DNA of 16,788 nucleotides from Nevskiales bacterium (GTDB lineage: Bacteria > Pseudomonadota > Gammaproteobacteria > Nevskiales > Nevskiaceae): assembly GCA_022616655.1 (NCBI GenBank), contig JAKEEJ010000068.1:1-16788 (forward strand), given 5' to 3'. The translations under genes were made by a program, and so were the position numbers. A model generated the notes under the pieces. The model was not told the DNA's origin and searched no databases. It saw nothing but the letters and a program-made list of their open reading frames with translations. Below are positions 6,925 through 15,696 of this stretch, piece by piece. Position 1 is the first letter of the stretch; each line of letters opens with the position of its first letter.

Positions 6925-8589
6925 ATGCCTTCCAGTCTGCGCCAGCGGATTTTTTTTGCCGTTTTACTGTCCGGGATTTCGGGTGGGTACCCCGTACTGG
7001 CGCAGCCGCTGCCTGAAACCACCGGCGATCCGAAAAAACGTGCTCCCGAACTCCAGCCACCGGCCCCCGCCACACCGGTTCGGCCACCCAGGCCCACGCC
7101 ATCCACAGGCGCGACCGAGCGTCTGGTCACCGTGAGCCGCTTTACCTTCACCGGCAATACGGTTTATAGCAGCGAGCAACTGGCCGCGCTGCTGGCGGAC
7201 TACACCGGCCGCCCCCTGAACCTGCTGCAAATCTACGAAGCGGCGGACGCCGTCACCGATTTCTACGCCAACAACGGCTATACCCTGGCCTCGGTCTCCG
7301 TGCCCGCGCAAAAAATCGCCGACGGCGCGGTCCGTCTGGAAGTCATTGAAGGCCGCATCGGCACGGTCGCGGTGGAGGGACTCCGCCGCTACACCCCGCG
7401 GCAGGTGACGGAAAACTTCGGCAGCTTCGTGCCGGGCCAGATTTACCGCGGCAGCGAACTCGAGGAAGGGCTGCACCGGCTCAACCAGCTCCCGGGCCTG
7501 CAGGCCAAGGCCGTGCTGCAGCCGGGCGACGATTACGGCACGAGCAAGCTGCTGGTTCAGGCCAGCGAAAAACCGGTGTCCGCCGCGCTGGCGGCCGACA
7601 ACTACGGTCGTATCAATCTGGGCGAATACCGCAGCTCGCTCAGCGGCACCTTCAATAACCCGCTGCGTCGCGAAGACCAGCTCCAGCTGCTGGCCCTGGC
7701 GACGGAAAGCGGCCTGCTGCAGTACGGTTATCTCGCTTACAACGTGCCGCTTTACACGCAGGGTCCGCGCCTGAGCCTGTCCTACGGCGACGCCCAGTTC
7801 CAGCTGGCCGGGCTGCTGGCCGGCGTCGAGGGCACAAACCGGACGGCCCGGGCCGGTCTGGAGTATCCCCTGCTGAACACCCGCAACGAATCACTCTCGG
7901 TGGGCGTCGGCAGTTCGTACACCAACGCGGACGCCGATCTGGTGGGTACCCCGCTCAGCTCGACCGAGATCCTGTTATACGACGTTTCGACCCTCTATCA
8001 ACACGTTTACCGCAGCCGGGCGGTCAGCCAGGCCGGGCTGACGCTGCAGAGCAATTTTGACAGCCAGAATTCCACGGACTGCCTTGCGCCGGCCACGAAC
8101 TGCGACGACCAGATGCTGCGCGTCGAACTGGACCTCCAGCATCTGCAGCCCCTGGTCCGGCGCCTGGATGGCTATGTGCACCTCAACTACGTGTACTCGG
8201 CCGATCCGCTCCCGGCCGTCACCCAGGTTTCCCTGGGCGGGCCCAACAACGTGCGCGGTTACGGCACCGCGGAAGTCCGCGGCGACCGCGGCTGGTTCGC
8301 CTCGGCAGGCTTGCGGCAGGCCATTGGACACGGACCCGTCCAATTGAGCGCCCGGGCGTTTGCCGATAGCGGCGAGGTCGAACGCGTGGATTCGATTACC
8401 ACGACCGACAAGGACTCCCTCACCAGCGCCGGGGTCGGTCTCGACGCACTCTGGGAAATTGCCCGCGCGCGTCTGAGCGCCAGCGTTCAGTGGTCCTTCC
8501 CGCTGGACAATCACATTAACGACCCATCGCCCCTGATTTCCGAGCGGGACGATCAACGCTTGTTTGCCACGCTTTCGCTGGCCTATTGA
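6925..8589 (+). CDS. TpsB outer-membrane transporter (ShlB/FhaC/HecB family)
   Basis: This 554-residue Omp85-superfamily protein should export the adjacent exoprotein across the outer membrane (type Vb, two-partner secretion). A signal peptide runs to about residue 26 (cleavage VLA|QPLP), followed by a Pro-rich linker (27-65) as in FhaC-type proteins. POTRA domain 1 is at about 67-145 (VSRFTFTGNTVYSSEQL...), with a second POTRA up to about 215. The 16-strand barrel fills the rest, starting near AALAADNYGRINLGEY. The conserved L6-loop tetrad VRGY is at 443-446, following SLGGPNN. The C-terminus ends in an aromatic beta-signal (LFATLSLAY). Length is normal. The next gene starts 12 bases later behind its own GAGGT ribosome-binding site, so the pair forms an operon. 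It diverges from gcvT with 276 bp between them. Confidence 0.94.
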   Translation: MPSSLRQRIFFAVLLSGISGGYPVLAQPLPETTGDPKKRAPELQPPAPATPVRPPRPTPSTGATERLVTVSRFTFTGNTVYSSEQLAALLADYTGRPLNLLQIYEAADAVTDFYANNGYTLASVSVPAQKIADGAVRLEVIEGRIGTVAVEGLRRYTPRQVTENFGSFVPGQIYRGSELEEGLHRLNQLPGLQAKAVLQPGDDYGTSKLLVQASEKPVSAALAADNYGRINLGEYRSSLSGTFNNPLRREDQLQLLALATESGLLQYGYLAYNVPLYTQGPRLSLSYGDAQFQLAGLLAGVEGTNRTARAGLEYPLLNTRNESLSVGVGSSYTNADADLVGTPLSSTEILLYDVSTLYQHVYRSRAVSQAGLTLQSNFDSQNSTDCLAPATNCDDQMLRVELDLQHLQPLVRRLDGYVHLNYVYSADPLPAVTQVSLGGPNNVRGYGTAEVRGDRGWFASAGLRQAIGHGPVQLSARAFADSGEVERVDSITTTDKDSLTSAGVGLDALWEIARARLSASVQWSFPLDNHINDPSPLISERDDQRLFATLSLAY

Positions 8590-8601
8590 CGAGGTAGCGC
8601 C

Positions 8602-11600
8602 ATGATCCCCCACCGCCTCAATCCGATCAGTGCCTGGCTCGCGGCCCGCCGGTTGTGGTGGGCGACACCCTTCCTGGCCCCGGGACTGGCGCTGGCCAAT
8701 CCCACGGGCGCGGACGTGGTCTCGGGCGACGTGAGTTTTGCCACTCCCGACGCCAATACCCTGCTGATCAACCAGAGCACCGCTTCGGCCGCCATAAACT
8801 GGCAGACCTTTTCCATCGAAGCCGCCGAATACGTCATCTTCAACCAGCCCTCCGTCTCGGCGGTGGCGCTGAACCGGGTGGTGGGCGGCTCGCCGTCCGA
8901 GATCTTCGGTCACCTGCTGGCCAACGGCCGGGTGTTCCTGATCAACCCCCAGGGCATTCTGTTCGCGCCCGGCGCTCAGGTGGACGTGGGCGGTCTGATT
9001 GCGTCCACGATGAATATCTCGGACGAGGATTTCAACGCAGGACGGTACGTGTTTGCGGGCCATTCGGAGGCGTCCGTCGTCAACCAGGGCTTCATCACCG
9101 CCTCCGACGGCGGGTTTGTGGTACTGGCGGCCGATACGGTTGAGAACTCGGGTCTGATCCAGGCCCAGCTGGGCGAAGTGGTGCTGGCCTCCGGCAGCGC
9201 CGTCACGCTGACGCTGGCCGACTCGGGATTGATTTCTTATGCCATTGACGCCGCCGCACTCTCCAGTCAGTCGGGCGTCACCAATCTGGGACAACTGATG
9301 GCCGACGGCGGCCGGGTGGTGATGGCCGCTGCCACGGCGCAGCAACTGGCCCGCACGGTGGTCAACAACCAGGGTCTGGTGCAAGCCCGGTCCATCGTGG
9401 AAGGCGAAAACGGCGAGATCATCCTCGCCGCCGCGGGCGGCGATGTGCTCAACGCCGGTACGCTGGATGCCTCCGCCACCGCGACCTCACCCGACGGCGG
9501 GAGCGTGCGCATCACCTCGGATCGGGGCATTACGCTCGCGGCAGGCTCGCAAATCCTGGCCGACGGCGTGGAAGCGGGACAGGGCGGCAATGTCCGTGTC
9601 ATTGGTGAAGGCGATGTGCTGTTCGCCGAGGGCGCGCGGATCAGTGTACGCAGCGGGGCACAGAATCCGTCCGGCGGCGGCTTTGTGGAACTCTCTGGTC
9701 ACAACAACCTGCGCGTACGCGGCAGCCTGCAGATCGGACGCGGCGGCACGCTGCTGATTGATCCTTCGGACCTGATTATTTCCAATGGTGCCGGCAGCAG
9801 CACCTCCGCCACGGTCTTTGAAGATTTCATCGAATCTCAACTGGGCAGTGGCGTGGACGTCAGTCTTGTCGCCACCAACAGCATCACGCTGGGCAATCTT
9901 GCCGACAATGTGCTCGATGGCGGCAGCGCCTACGGTTATGGGAACGGCGGCGACCTGCTGCTGGGCATTGGAACTATGTCCGGTTCTTATGGCAGCTTCT
10001 TCGCACGGGGTCCCGGCCAACCCGGCGGCGGCATTTTCTTTGCGGACGCCAACGACACCATCGGCGTGGACGGCAACCTGCAACTGATCGCCGGCTCCCA
10101 GTACGGCAGCATCAGCGCGGGCGACCTGAGCGCGGGCGGTTCTTTTCTGGAAGTCACCGCGGCGGGCAGCATCGTCCTGGATGACGTGCAGTTGAATGCA
10201 AGCGGTGATGCCGGCATCAGCATTTTATCCGGCAATGGCTCAGTCCGGACTGGAGGCGTCACGCTCACGGCCGCGGGCAGCGGCAACCTGTCCCTCTCCG
10301 CCTATGGCGATGTCACGGTCAACGGTGACCTGACCGTCTCGGCCTCCAGCGGCCCTGCCAGCCTGCAAGTGCTTGCCGGCAACAACGGCGGTTATGGCGA
10401 TATTGCGGTCTACGGCGACATCGGCGTCAGCGGCCAGGGCGGTTCCGGTTCCGGATCCTCTCAACAGGTTATTGTGGCGGCCAATGTCAATCTGGATGCC
10501 AACGGGTTCACCAGCAGCTACGGTGCCGAGTACGGCGGCAATGTTTATGTCTCTGGAAACATTTCCGTGACCGGAAACCCCATCACCACAAGCTTTTCCA
10601 GCTCGGGCAGCTCGTCGGTGGGATCAGGCTCGACCCGTTCTTTCAGCTCCAGCAGCTATGGCACGCGCGACGGCGACGCCAGTCTGCGTATCGCCGCGGA
10701 TCAGGACGTGGACGTCGGCGGCATTACGATGAATGCCACCGGGATCGGGAGCCTTCTCGTGCTGGGCGACGCTGAAATCCTGGTGCGCGGAGCGACCGAG
10801 GTCACGGTCAGCCCGGATCTCGATACATCCTTCTTCAGCTCCAGCACGACCTCCATCAGCGGAGCGGTCGTTGCCTCTCAGCAATCGCAGACATCTTCAG
10901 CGACGGGCAGCGCCGATGTGCGCTTCATCGGCGGCAGCTGCTCATTTTCCTTCTGCTCCAACCCCAACACGACCGTAGACCTGGGCAATGTCAGTGTCAC
11001 GGCACCGGCGGCTGCCGTGATGATTGCCGGCGGCCGGATCATCCTCGGCTCGGGACCCGCCGGTAATGACGCGGTAGCGGTAGCAGGGACTGGAACGTCC
11101 TTTTTCACTTCTTCCAACGGATCCATACTGGGCAGCAGCTACGGTGGCGGGGCGAGTCTGGACATCGCTGCCACCGGTTTTGGCACCGGAACGCCGGCCA
11201 TACTCAGCGCAGGAAACCTGGCTGTTTCGGCTCTTACCCAGAACGCCAATGCCAGCCTGAACGTCAATGCCACCGGCGATGGCGACATCACGGTCAACGG
11301 CGATCTGACCGTTGAAGACTACGGAAGCGCGGGAGCCACGGCCAACATCAACTCACAGAACAGTATCCGCGTGGCCGGCGACGTGTTGATCCAGAACTTC
11401 AGCAATAGTGCGGCGCTGTCCCTGGCCGCCCAGAACGACATCACGGTGACCGGTACCACGCAGGTGCTGGGCGGCCTTGCCGGCAGCGGTCAGGCCAGTG
11501 CCAATTTCCAGGCCACGTCTGGCGACGTCACCACGGGCAATGTCATTGTTTCTACACCCGGCAACGGCAATGCCTCTCTGAACGTCACGGCCGGCGGCAT

Positions 11601-13020
11601 CGCAAACCTGGGCGCCGTGCAGGTGAACAGCCTCATTGGCAATGCCATCCTGTCGGTCGCTGCCGTCGGCAATATCACCGTGAACGGTGCCACGCAGGTT
11701 CTGGCCGGTTCCGGCGCCAGTTTCGCCAGTGCGGACTTTTTCTCCAGCAGCGGCGCCATCACCACCGGCGCCATTACCGTCTCGGCTTCTTCCGGCAGCG
11801 CCGGGCTCTCCCTGGACGCTGATGGCGATATCACCGTAAGCGGAGCGGTCAATGTATTGAGCAGCGGCTCCAGCGGGTTTGCCTTTATGTCCATGACCGC
11901 CAACAGCGGCGACATCCGCATCAACGGCGACCTCATTCAGTCGGGCAGTTCTGGCAGCGCCTCTTTTTCCGCGGCGGGTTCCATCACGGTCAACGCCGGC
12001 AGCGTGGTGCAACTCAGCAATGCGAGCCTCACGGCGCCCGACGCCGTGAGCATTCGCACCAGCACTGGCGACATCACGCTCAACAGTGTGTCCATCGGCG
12101 GTGGCACCAGCGGCAGCAGCAGCCTCCTCCCAACCACCAACTTGCTGCTGGCGGCCGGCGGCGACCTTCTGCTGTCCAGCTTCACCGCTTCCGGCGACAC
12201 CGTTGCCTTGCAGGCGGGGCTGGCCACGGCCGACGGCAACATCGCGCTTCAGAACTTCACCATTGACGGCGGCGTGGTCAGCCTCACGGCCACTGGAAAT
12301 ATTGGCGATAGCGGCTCGGGCGGCAGCATCAATGCCGGCGGTCTGGGCGTTTCGGCCGGACAGGACATCAATCTCGCCAATACCCCCCTGAACATCGGCA
12401 GCGGCGCCGCACCGTTCGGATCGGATCCGCTGCTCAACACCCTGCTCTCCATCAATTTCCCCGACGGCATTCCCGACTCGGCCGCACCCAATGCGGCCTT
12501 TTCGGGGCAACAGGTCACACTCGGTCCGATGAATGTCGTGGGAGACTATCTGTTTTTCCGCTCCGACGCCCTGACCCTCGGCCCCGTGACCGGCCCGCTG
12601 GACATGCTGGTGCACTACGTGCCTTTCACACCGGATGCGACCTTGGAATTAGTGGCTACTTTGCCCGGCTCTATTGAGCCCGGCGTTACCTACCTGTCGC
12701 AGGCAGTGCTTGACGCTTTCCCAGGAACGACTTACGTCTACGGACAATTCCCCGGCGCTTTCACCAGTCCGGTGATCAGCGGAACGATCGACGGCGGCAC
12801 TGCCAACTTCCTGTTCATCACCGTCTCCCAGAACACCGATCTGGCGAACCTGATCACCAGCGGCACGGTACTGGTCATCAACCCCGTCCTCGACAACATC
12901 TTCCCCCTGCCCAGCGAGTACGAGCCGGGAGAAGGCTTTTTCACCGAGGAATCGGACGGGGAATCGAGCGAGGTACAGCAGGAGACGAATTCGGACGCGT
13001 CCGAGGAGTGCAAAACATGA
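8602..13020 (+). CDS. TpsA exoprotein with filamentous haemagglutinin N-terminal domain
   Basis: This is a 1472-residue secreted protein, the partner of the upstream TpsB. A signal peptide of about 32 residues (cleavage ALA|NPTG) is followed by the TPS secretion domain (about 33-280). That domain includes LNRVVGGSPSEIFG (90-103) and the hallmark VFLINPQGILFAPGA (111-125). GGTLLIDPSDLIIS (about 382-395) resembles HMW-type adhesins. From about 550 to 1170 the chain is Gly/Ser/Asn/Thr-rich with degenerate repeats centred on GDITVNGDLTV-like strands, as expected of a right-handed beta-helix. Three Ser-rich loops lie near 662-687, 741-765 and 832-848. A globular C-terminal segment (about 1225-1435) ends in a strongly acidic tail. 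Only three cysteines were found: 780, 785 and 1470. No toxin or protease domain is seen, so an adhesin or matrix protein is more likely than a contact-dependent toxin. GAGGT lies 6 bases before the ATG. Confidence 0.93.
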   Translation: MIPHRLNPISAWLAARRLWWATPFLAPGLALANPTGADVVSGDVSFATPDANTLLINQSTASAAINWQTFSIEAAEYVIFNQPSVSAVALNRVVGGSPSEIFGHLLANGRVFLINPQGILFAPGAQVDVGGLIASTMNISDEDFNAGRYVFAGHSEASVVNQGFITASDGGFVVLAADTVENSGLIQAQLGEVVLASGSAVTLTLADSGLISYAIDAAALSSQSGVTNLGQLMADGGRVVMAAATAQQLARTVVNNQGLVQARSIVEGENGEIILAAAGGDVLNAGTLDASATATSPDGGSVRITSDRGITLAAGSQILADGVEAGQGGNVRVIGEGDVLFAEGARISVRSGAQNPSGGGFVELSGHNNLRVRGSLQIGRGGTLLIDPSDLIISNGAGSSTSATVFEDFIESQLGSGVDVSLVATNSITLGNLADNVLDGGSAYGYGNGGDLLLGIGTMSGSYGSFFARGPGQPGGGIFFADANDTIGVDGNLQLIAGSQYGSISAGDLSAGGSFLEVTAAGSIVLDDVQLNASGDAGISILSGNGSVRTGGVTLTAAGSGNLSLSAYGDVTVNGDLTVSASSGPASLQVLAGNNGGYGDIAVYGDIGVSGQGGSGSGSSQQVIVAANVNLDANGFTSSYGAEYGGNVYVSGNISVTGNPITTSFSSSGSSSVGSGSTRSFSSSSYGTRDGDASLRIAADQDVDVGGITMNATGIGSLLVLGDAEILVRGATEVTVSPDLDTSFFSSSTTSISGAVVASQQSQTSSATGSADVRFIGGSCSFSFCSNPNTTVDLGNVSVTAPAAAVMIAGGRIILGSGPAGNDAVAVAGTGTSFFTSSNGSILGSSYGGGASLDIAATGFGTGTPAILSAGNLAVSALTQNANASLNVNATGDGDITVNGDLTVEDYGSAGATANINSQNSIRVAGDVLIQNFSNSAALSLAAQNDITVTGTTQVLGGLAGSGQASANFQATSGDVTTGNVIVSTPGNGNASLNVTAGGIANLGAVQVNSLIGNAILSVAAVGNITVNGATQVLAGSGASFASADFFSSSGAITTGAITVSASSGSAGLSLDADGDITVSGAVNVLSSGSSGFAFMSMTANSGDIRINGDLIQSGSSGSASFSAAGSITVNAGSVVQLSNASLTAPDAVSIRTSTGDITLNSVSIGGGTSGSSSLLPTTNLLLAAGGDLLLSSFTASGDTVALQAGLATADGNIALQNFTIDGGVVSLTATGNIGDSGSGGSINAGGLGVSAGQDINLANTPLNIGSGAAPFGSDPLLNTLLSINFPDGIPDSAAPNAAFSGQQVTLGPMNVVGDYLFFRSDALTLGPVTGPLDMLVHYVPFTPDATLELVATLPGSIEPGVTYLSQAVLDAFPGTTYVYGQFPGAFTSPVISGTIDGGTANFLFITVSQNTDLANLITSGTVLVINPVLDNIFPLPSEYEPGEGFFTEESDGESSEVQQETNSDASEECKT
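10250..12080 (+). repeat. degenerate tandem repeats of the TpsA beta-helix
   Basis: Within the exoprotein gene, units of roughly 40-47 codons recur, each with a strand such as DITVNG or DITVSG followed by Asp/Ala and a VL or LTV segment, then a Ser/Gly turn and a LSVAA-type strand. At DNA level, GTCACGGTCAACGGTGACC near 10312 recurs with few changes near 11287. The clearest run is 11270-12080. Units have diverged, so this is an old amplification and not a recent tandem array. Confidence 0.7.
13003..13008 (+). promoter_or_regulatory. ribosome-binding site deciding the FecR-domain gene start
   Basis: GAGGAG is followed by 8 bases and then ATG at 13017. An in-frame GTG at 13008 would overlap this site, so ATG 13017 is preferred. 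The ATG overlaps the TpsA stop by 4 bases. Confidence 0.7.
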
Positions 13021-13760
13021 GCACACGCGTCGCAGTACTGCTGGGCGTTTGTCAGCTGGTTTTCAGTTCGGTCCTGTTTGCCGCGGCACCGGCCGCGGGG
13101 GAAGTCACCCTGCTCACCGGCCGCGGCACCGCACTCGCCGCCGACGGGACGGTGCGCGACCTCGCCAGGGGTCACAGCGTCTATCCCGGTGAAATCGTGT
13201 CGTCGGGCGTCAACAGCTACCTCAATCTCAAATTCACCGACGGCGGATTGATGCTGCTGCGGCCCAACACCCGCTTCCAGATCGAAGACTACGCCTACCG
13301 CGCACCGGTCGCGCCGTCCCCGGCCACAGCACCGGCGGCGGGCGCACCGGCGGCAACAGCTCCAGCCTCGTCGCGGGCCTTCTTCAAGCTGCTGCGCGGC
13401 GGTTTCCGCACGGTCACCGGCTTGATCGGCCGTACCGACCAGAACCAGTACCGCGTGTCCACGCCGGTGGCCACCATCGGCATCCGCGGCACCGATTACC
13501 TGGTGGTGCTGTGCGACGCGGCCTGCAACACGGATCCGGTGATCCAGACCAACCTGCCGACCGGCGGCGACGCCCAGGGCGGCGTGGTGGTGGGTGTGAT
13601 TTCCGGCGGTGTGTTCGTGGCGAATACCGCCGGCGACGGTCTCAACCTCGGCGCCGACCAGTATCTGGTCACGCTGCCCGACGGCACACTGGTGAAGCTG
13701 CCGTTTGAGCCCAAGTTCCTGGACGTGGATCCGATTCCGAATCCGAAAAGCTGTCAGTAA
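13017..13760 (+). CDS. exported FecR-domain protein of the TPS operon
   Basis: This 247-residue protein has a signal peptide (about 1-26, hydrophobic core VAVLLGVCQLVFSSVLFAAA) and a FecR-type domain (PF04773). The conserved halves are GHSVYPGEIVSSGVNSYLNLKF (about 52-73, ending in MLLRPNTRFQIEDY) and RVSTPVATIGIRGTDYLV (146-163). They are split by an Ala/Pro-rich linker at 97-119. Classical FecR is an inner-membrane anti-sigma regulator; this protein lacks that cytoplasmic anti-sigma part and a transmembrane anchor after the signal. It is therefore probably periplasmic or surface-associated, with the FecR fold used as a structural or peptidoglycan-proximal module. Four cysteines remain or flank the mature chain (166, 170, 246 and one in the signal). 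Overlap with TpsA suggests coupled expression and a job in handling the exoprotein. That job is inferred from position only. Confidence 0.85.
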   Translation: MSTRVAVLLGVCQLVFSSVLFAAAPAAGEVTLLTGRGTALAADGTVRDLARGHSVYPGEIVSSGVNSYLNLKFTDGGLMLLRPNTRFQIEDYAYRAPVAPSPATAPAAGAPAATAPASSRAFFKLLRGGFRTVTGLIGRTDQNQYRVSTPVATIGIRGTDYLVVLCDAACNTDPVIQTNLPTGGDAQGGVVVGVISGGVFVANTAGDGLNLGADQYLVTLPDGTLVKLPFEPKFLDVDPIPNPKSCQ

Positions 13761-13773
13761 TGGGCTCGGCACG

Positions 13774-13802
13774 AACGGTCCCTCGTGGGACCGTTTTCGT
13801 TT
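13774..13802 (+). terminator. intrinsic terminator of the TPS operon
   Basis: A 9-bp stem (AACGGTCCC, 13774-13782, paired with 13787-13795) closes a TCGT loop and is followed by TTCGTTT, giving a T-rich tail from the end of the stem. It begins 14 bases after the FecR-domain gene stop and separates that operon from the SapC-family gene. Confidence 0.85.
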
Positions 13803-13832
13803 AAGCTGAAAAAATACAACCCTGCCCGCACC

Positions 13833-14588
13833 GTGACTCAAACCATCAAACTCACCCCACCGCCCGGATACGGGACGGTGGTCCCGCTCGACAAAAAGAA
13901 ACACGCGGGACTCGGCCTGCGGCCCGACCGGAATCAGGCCTGGTGCGCCACGCTCAACGCCGTGTACGTGAGTGCCGCGGAACTGGCCCGCGCCGCACTG
14001 TATTACCCGATCGGATTTGCACGTGAACCGCACAGCGGCGACCTGCTGTCGTTCGCCGTGCTCGGGCTGAAACCGCACCAGAACCTGTTTATAGACCGCG
14101 ACGGCCGGTGGCTGACGCCGTATTACGTTCCGGCCCACGTGCGGCGGCACCCCTTCTGCATGGTCGCGGTCACGGCCGGCAACGGCGCGGCGCCGAAGCA
14201 GCTGGTGTGTGTGCAGGAGGATCAACTGATGCCGAGCGCCCGGCCGCTGTTTGATGCCGACGGCACGGCCACCGCTGAATGGTCCCCGATCCAGAAACTG
14301 CTGGAGGCCGTCGAAGGCGCGCGCCAGCAGACGGCCGCCTTTCTGCGACGCCTGGAATCGCTGGAACTGCTGACTCCGTTCGACGCCCTGGCCCTGCCGC
14401 GCGGCGGTCAGCAGATGCGGCTGCAGGGGTTGTTGCGCGTGGACGAGCGGAAACTCGAAAAACTGCCGGGCAAAGCTCTGCGCGAGCTGCTCGGCAAGGG
14501 CGAACTGCGTGCGGTGTACGCACACCTGCTGTCGCTGGAGAACTTTGCGCGGCTGCTCGACCTTGCACAGGAACACCATGGGCATTGA
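13833..14588 (+). CDS. SapC family protein
   Basis: This protein of about 251 residues matches the SapC family (PF07277). Characteristic blocks are YGTVVPLDKKKHAGLGLRP (13-31), AAELARAALYYPIGFARE (48-65) and NLFIDRDGRWLTPYYVPAHVRRHPF (84-108). Biochemical function is unknown. The family name derives from surface-layer work, not from the peptide-transport sapC gene, and no signal peptide is seen. The start is uncertain. GTG 13833 gives the normal family length and lies after the terminator, but has no clear Shine-Dalgarno. The in-frame GTG at 13785 is inside the terminator hairpin and is rejected. Its last 11 bases overlap the sulfotransferase-like gene, so these two are probably translated together. 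In other proteobacteria SapC genes often lie with halogenase or TonB-receptor genes; here the neighbour differs. Confidence 0.85.
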   Translation: MTQTIKLTPPPGYGTVVPLDKKKHAGLGLRPDRNQAWCATLNAVYVSAAELARAALYYPIGFAREPHSGDLLSFAVLGLKPHQNLFIDRDGRWLTPYYVPAHVRRHPFCMVAVTAGNGAAPKQLVCVQEDQLMPSARPLFDADGTATAEWSPIQKLLEAVEGARQQTAAFLRRLESLELLTPFDALALPRGGQQMRLQGLLRVDERKLEKLPGKALRELLGKGELRAVYAHLLSLENFARLLDLAQEHHGH

Positions 14589-15666
14589 AGTCAAACTCAC
14601 CGACCGCGAACTGCCCATTTCACCGGTGTTCGTGGATTTTCTCGCGCACATCGTGGACGGCCGCCCGTTCGTGGATCATGAATGGCACGACCAGATTTCG
14701 GAAACCCTGAACCGCGCCCAGCGCGACCTCCTGGCGCGCGCGCCCAAGGATGCCGAACGCGTCATGGCCAGTCCCCAGGGCCGGGCGGCCGTGGCCCGTG
14801 CCTATCAGCTGCTGTTCGCCCTGCTGGTCGGCAACCTGAACGCGCTGAAGGATTTGCAACTGAAATTCCACTTCGTCAACGTCATCGGCATCCCGCGCAA
14901 CGGCGGCTCCTATCTCACCAAGGAGCTGTTCCGCGCGCTGGGGTTCGACCCCACGCGGGTGCCCAACGCCCTGGCGCACGACGGGTTTCCGGAGGCCTCG
15001 CCCTTCCTGCTCCGGCAGGGCGCCAACAGCTGGGTGCTCTCGCTGCACACCATGGCCGAGTATCTGACCATGGTGGAACTGTTCTTTGCCGACGCGAAAC
15101 GCTTCTCCGGCAAGATCGTGGTGCCCAAGAAACTGACCAAGGGCATTTACTCTGGAGGTTTCTTCCATCGCGTGCTGGGCGAAGCGGTTGAACATATCTT
15201 CACCTTGCGCCACCCGGTTACCTCGTGCATCTCCACCTACGAGAAATCCGGAGGACTGCCCGCCAACGGCCGGTTTGCCGTCCGCTCCAACATCGAAGAA
15301 TGGTGCCGCCGCGACCTGCTGTACACCGGTACGCAGCCGCAGGAACTGGACAAAATGGATTACTTCGACGCCTACCTGCGCTACTGGGAGCAGTACCACA
15401 TCTACGTGGCCACCACCGGCTTGTCCGCCAACCGCGATCTGCGCGTCGTGGTGTACGGCAGGGAACGCATGGAAAAGCTGGCCGCCGGTTTTCACCGGCG
15501 CTACGAAAGCGAGCAGCAACCCACCGCGTTCAAGGTGACGGACGAGGTCCGCACGCGCCATCCGGACTGGCAGAAACGCGCCGAACCGGTGGTCCGGCGC
15601 GTGTCGGAAATCTGGGAGCACGTGAATATGCCGTTCCAGTACGACGCCGTCATGGAGTGCTGGTGA
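14578..15666 (+). CDS. sulfotransferase-like protein
   Basis: This is a 362-residue cytoplasmic protein. IGIPRNGGSYLTKELF at 103-118 resembles the 5'-phosphosulfate-binding loop of sulfotransferases (G-x-PR-[SN]-G-[TG]-[ST]), which binds the PAPS cofactor. HIFTLRHPVTSCIS at 206-219 resembles the 3'-phosphate site (R-x-P-x-x-x-x-S). This supports transfer of sulfate to a hydroxyl, with substrate unknown. The N-terminal ~95 residues are outside that fold and unassigned. I chose ATG 14578 because AGGA lies 6 bases before it; an in-frame upstream ATG at 14509 lies deep inside the SapC gene and adds a Cys/Arg-rich, unconserved stretch. Overlap with the SapC gene implies coupling. The nearby exoprotein or a surface glycan is a possible target, but only by position. 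The family call is moderate because it rests on two motifs. Confidence 0.7.
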   Translation: MGIEVKLTDRELPISPVFVDFLAHIVDGRPFVDHEWHDQISETLNRAQRDLLARAPKDAERVMASPQGRAAVARAYQLLFALLVGNLNALKDLQLKFHFVNVIGIPRNGGSYLTKELFRALGFDPTRVPNALAHDGFPEASPFLLRQGANSWVLSLHTMAEYLTMVELFFADAKRFSGKIVVPKKLTKGIYSGGFFHRVLGEAVEHIFTLRHPVTSCISTYEKSGGLPANGRFAVRSNIEEWCRRDLLYTGTQPQELDKMDYFDAYLRYWEQYHIYVATTGLSANRDLRVVVYGRERMEKLAAGFHRRYESEQQPTAFKVTDEVRTRHPDWQKRAEPVVRRVSEIWEHVNMPFQYDAVMECW

Positions 15667-15696
15667 GCCGCGCGTTTCATAGCAGGCCTTAGCCGC

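Noticed and set aside
7975..9384. Long minus-strand open frame opposite TpsB and TpsA
   Set aside because: It crosses two well-supported genes and has the composition of a shadow frame.
11353..12615. Minus-strand open frame opposite the TpsA repeats
   Set aside because: The repetitive Ser/Gly/Asn coding of TpsA produces this apparent frame; the translation has no recognisable domain.
8602..13020. CdiA-type contact-dependent inhibition toxin
   Set aside because: There is no VENN-like boundary, no toxin-like C-terminal domain and no small immunity gene; the next gene is FecR-like.
13833..14588. SapC permease of the Sap peptide-uptake ABC transporter
   Set aside because: The protein has no transmembrane helices and matches the unrelated SapC family PF07277.
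12738..14651. Very long minus-strand open frame opposite the FecR, SapC and TpsA 3' genes
   Set aside because: It is antisense to three recognisable genes, is His/Arg/Gln-rich without family features, and arises from the codon bias of GC-rich DNA.
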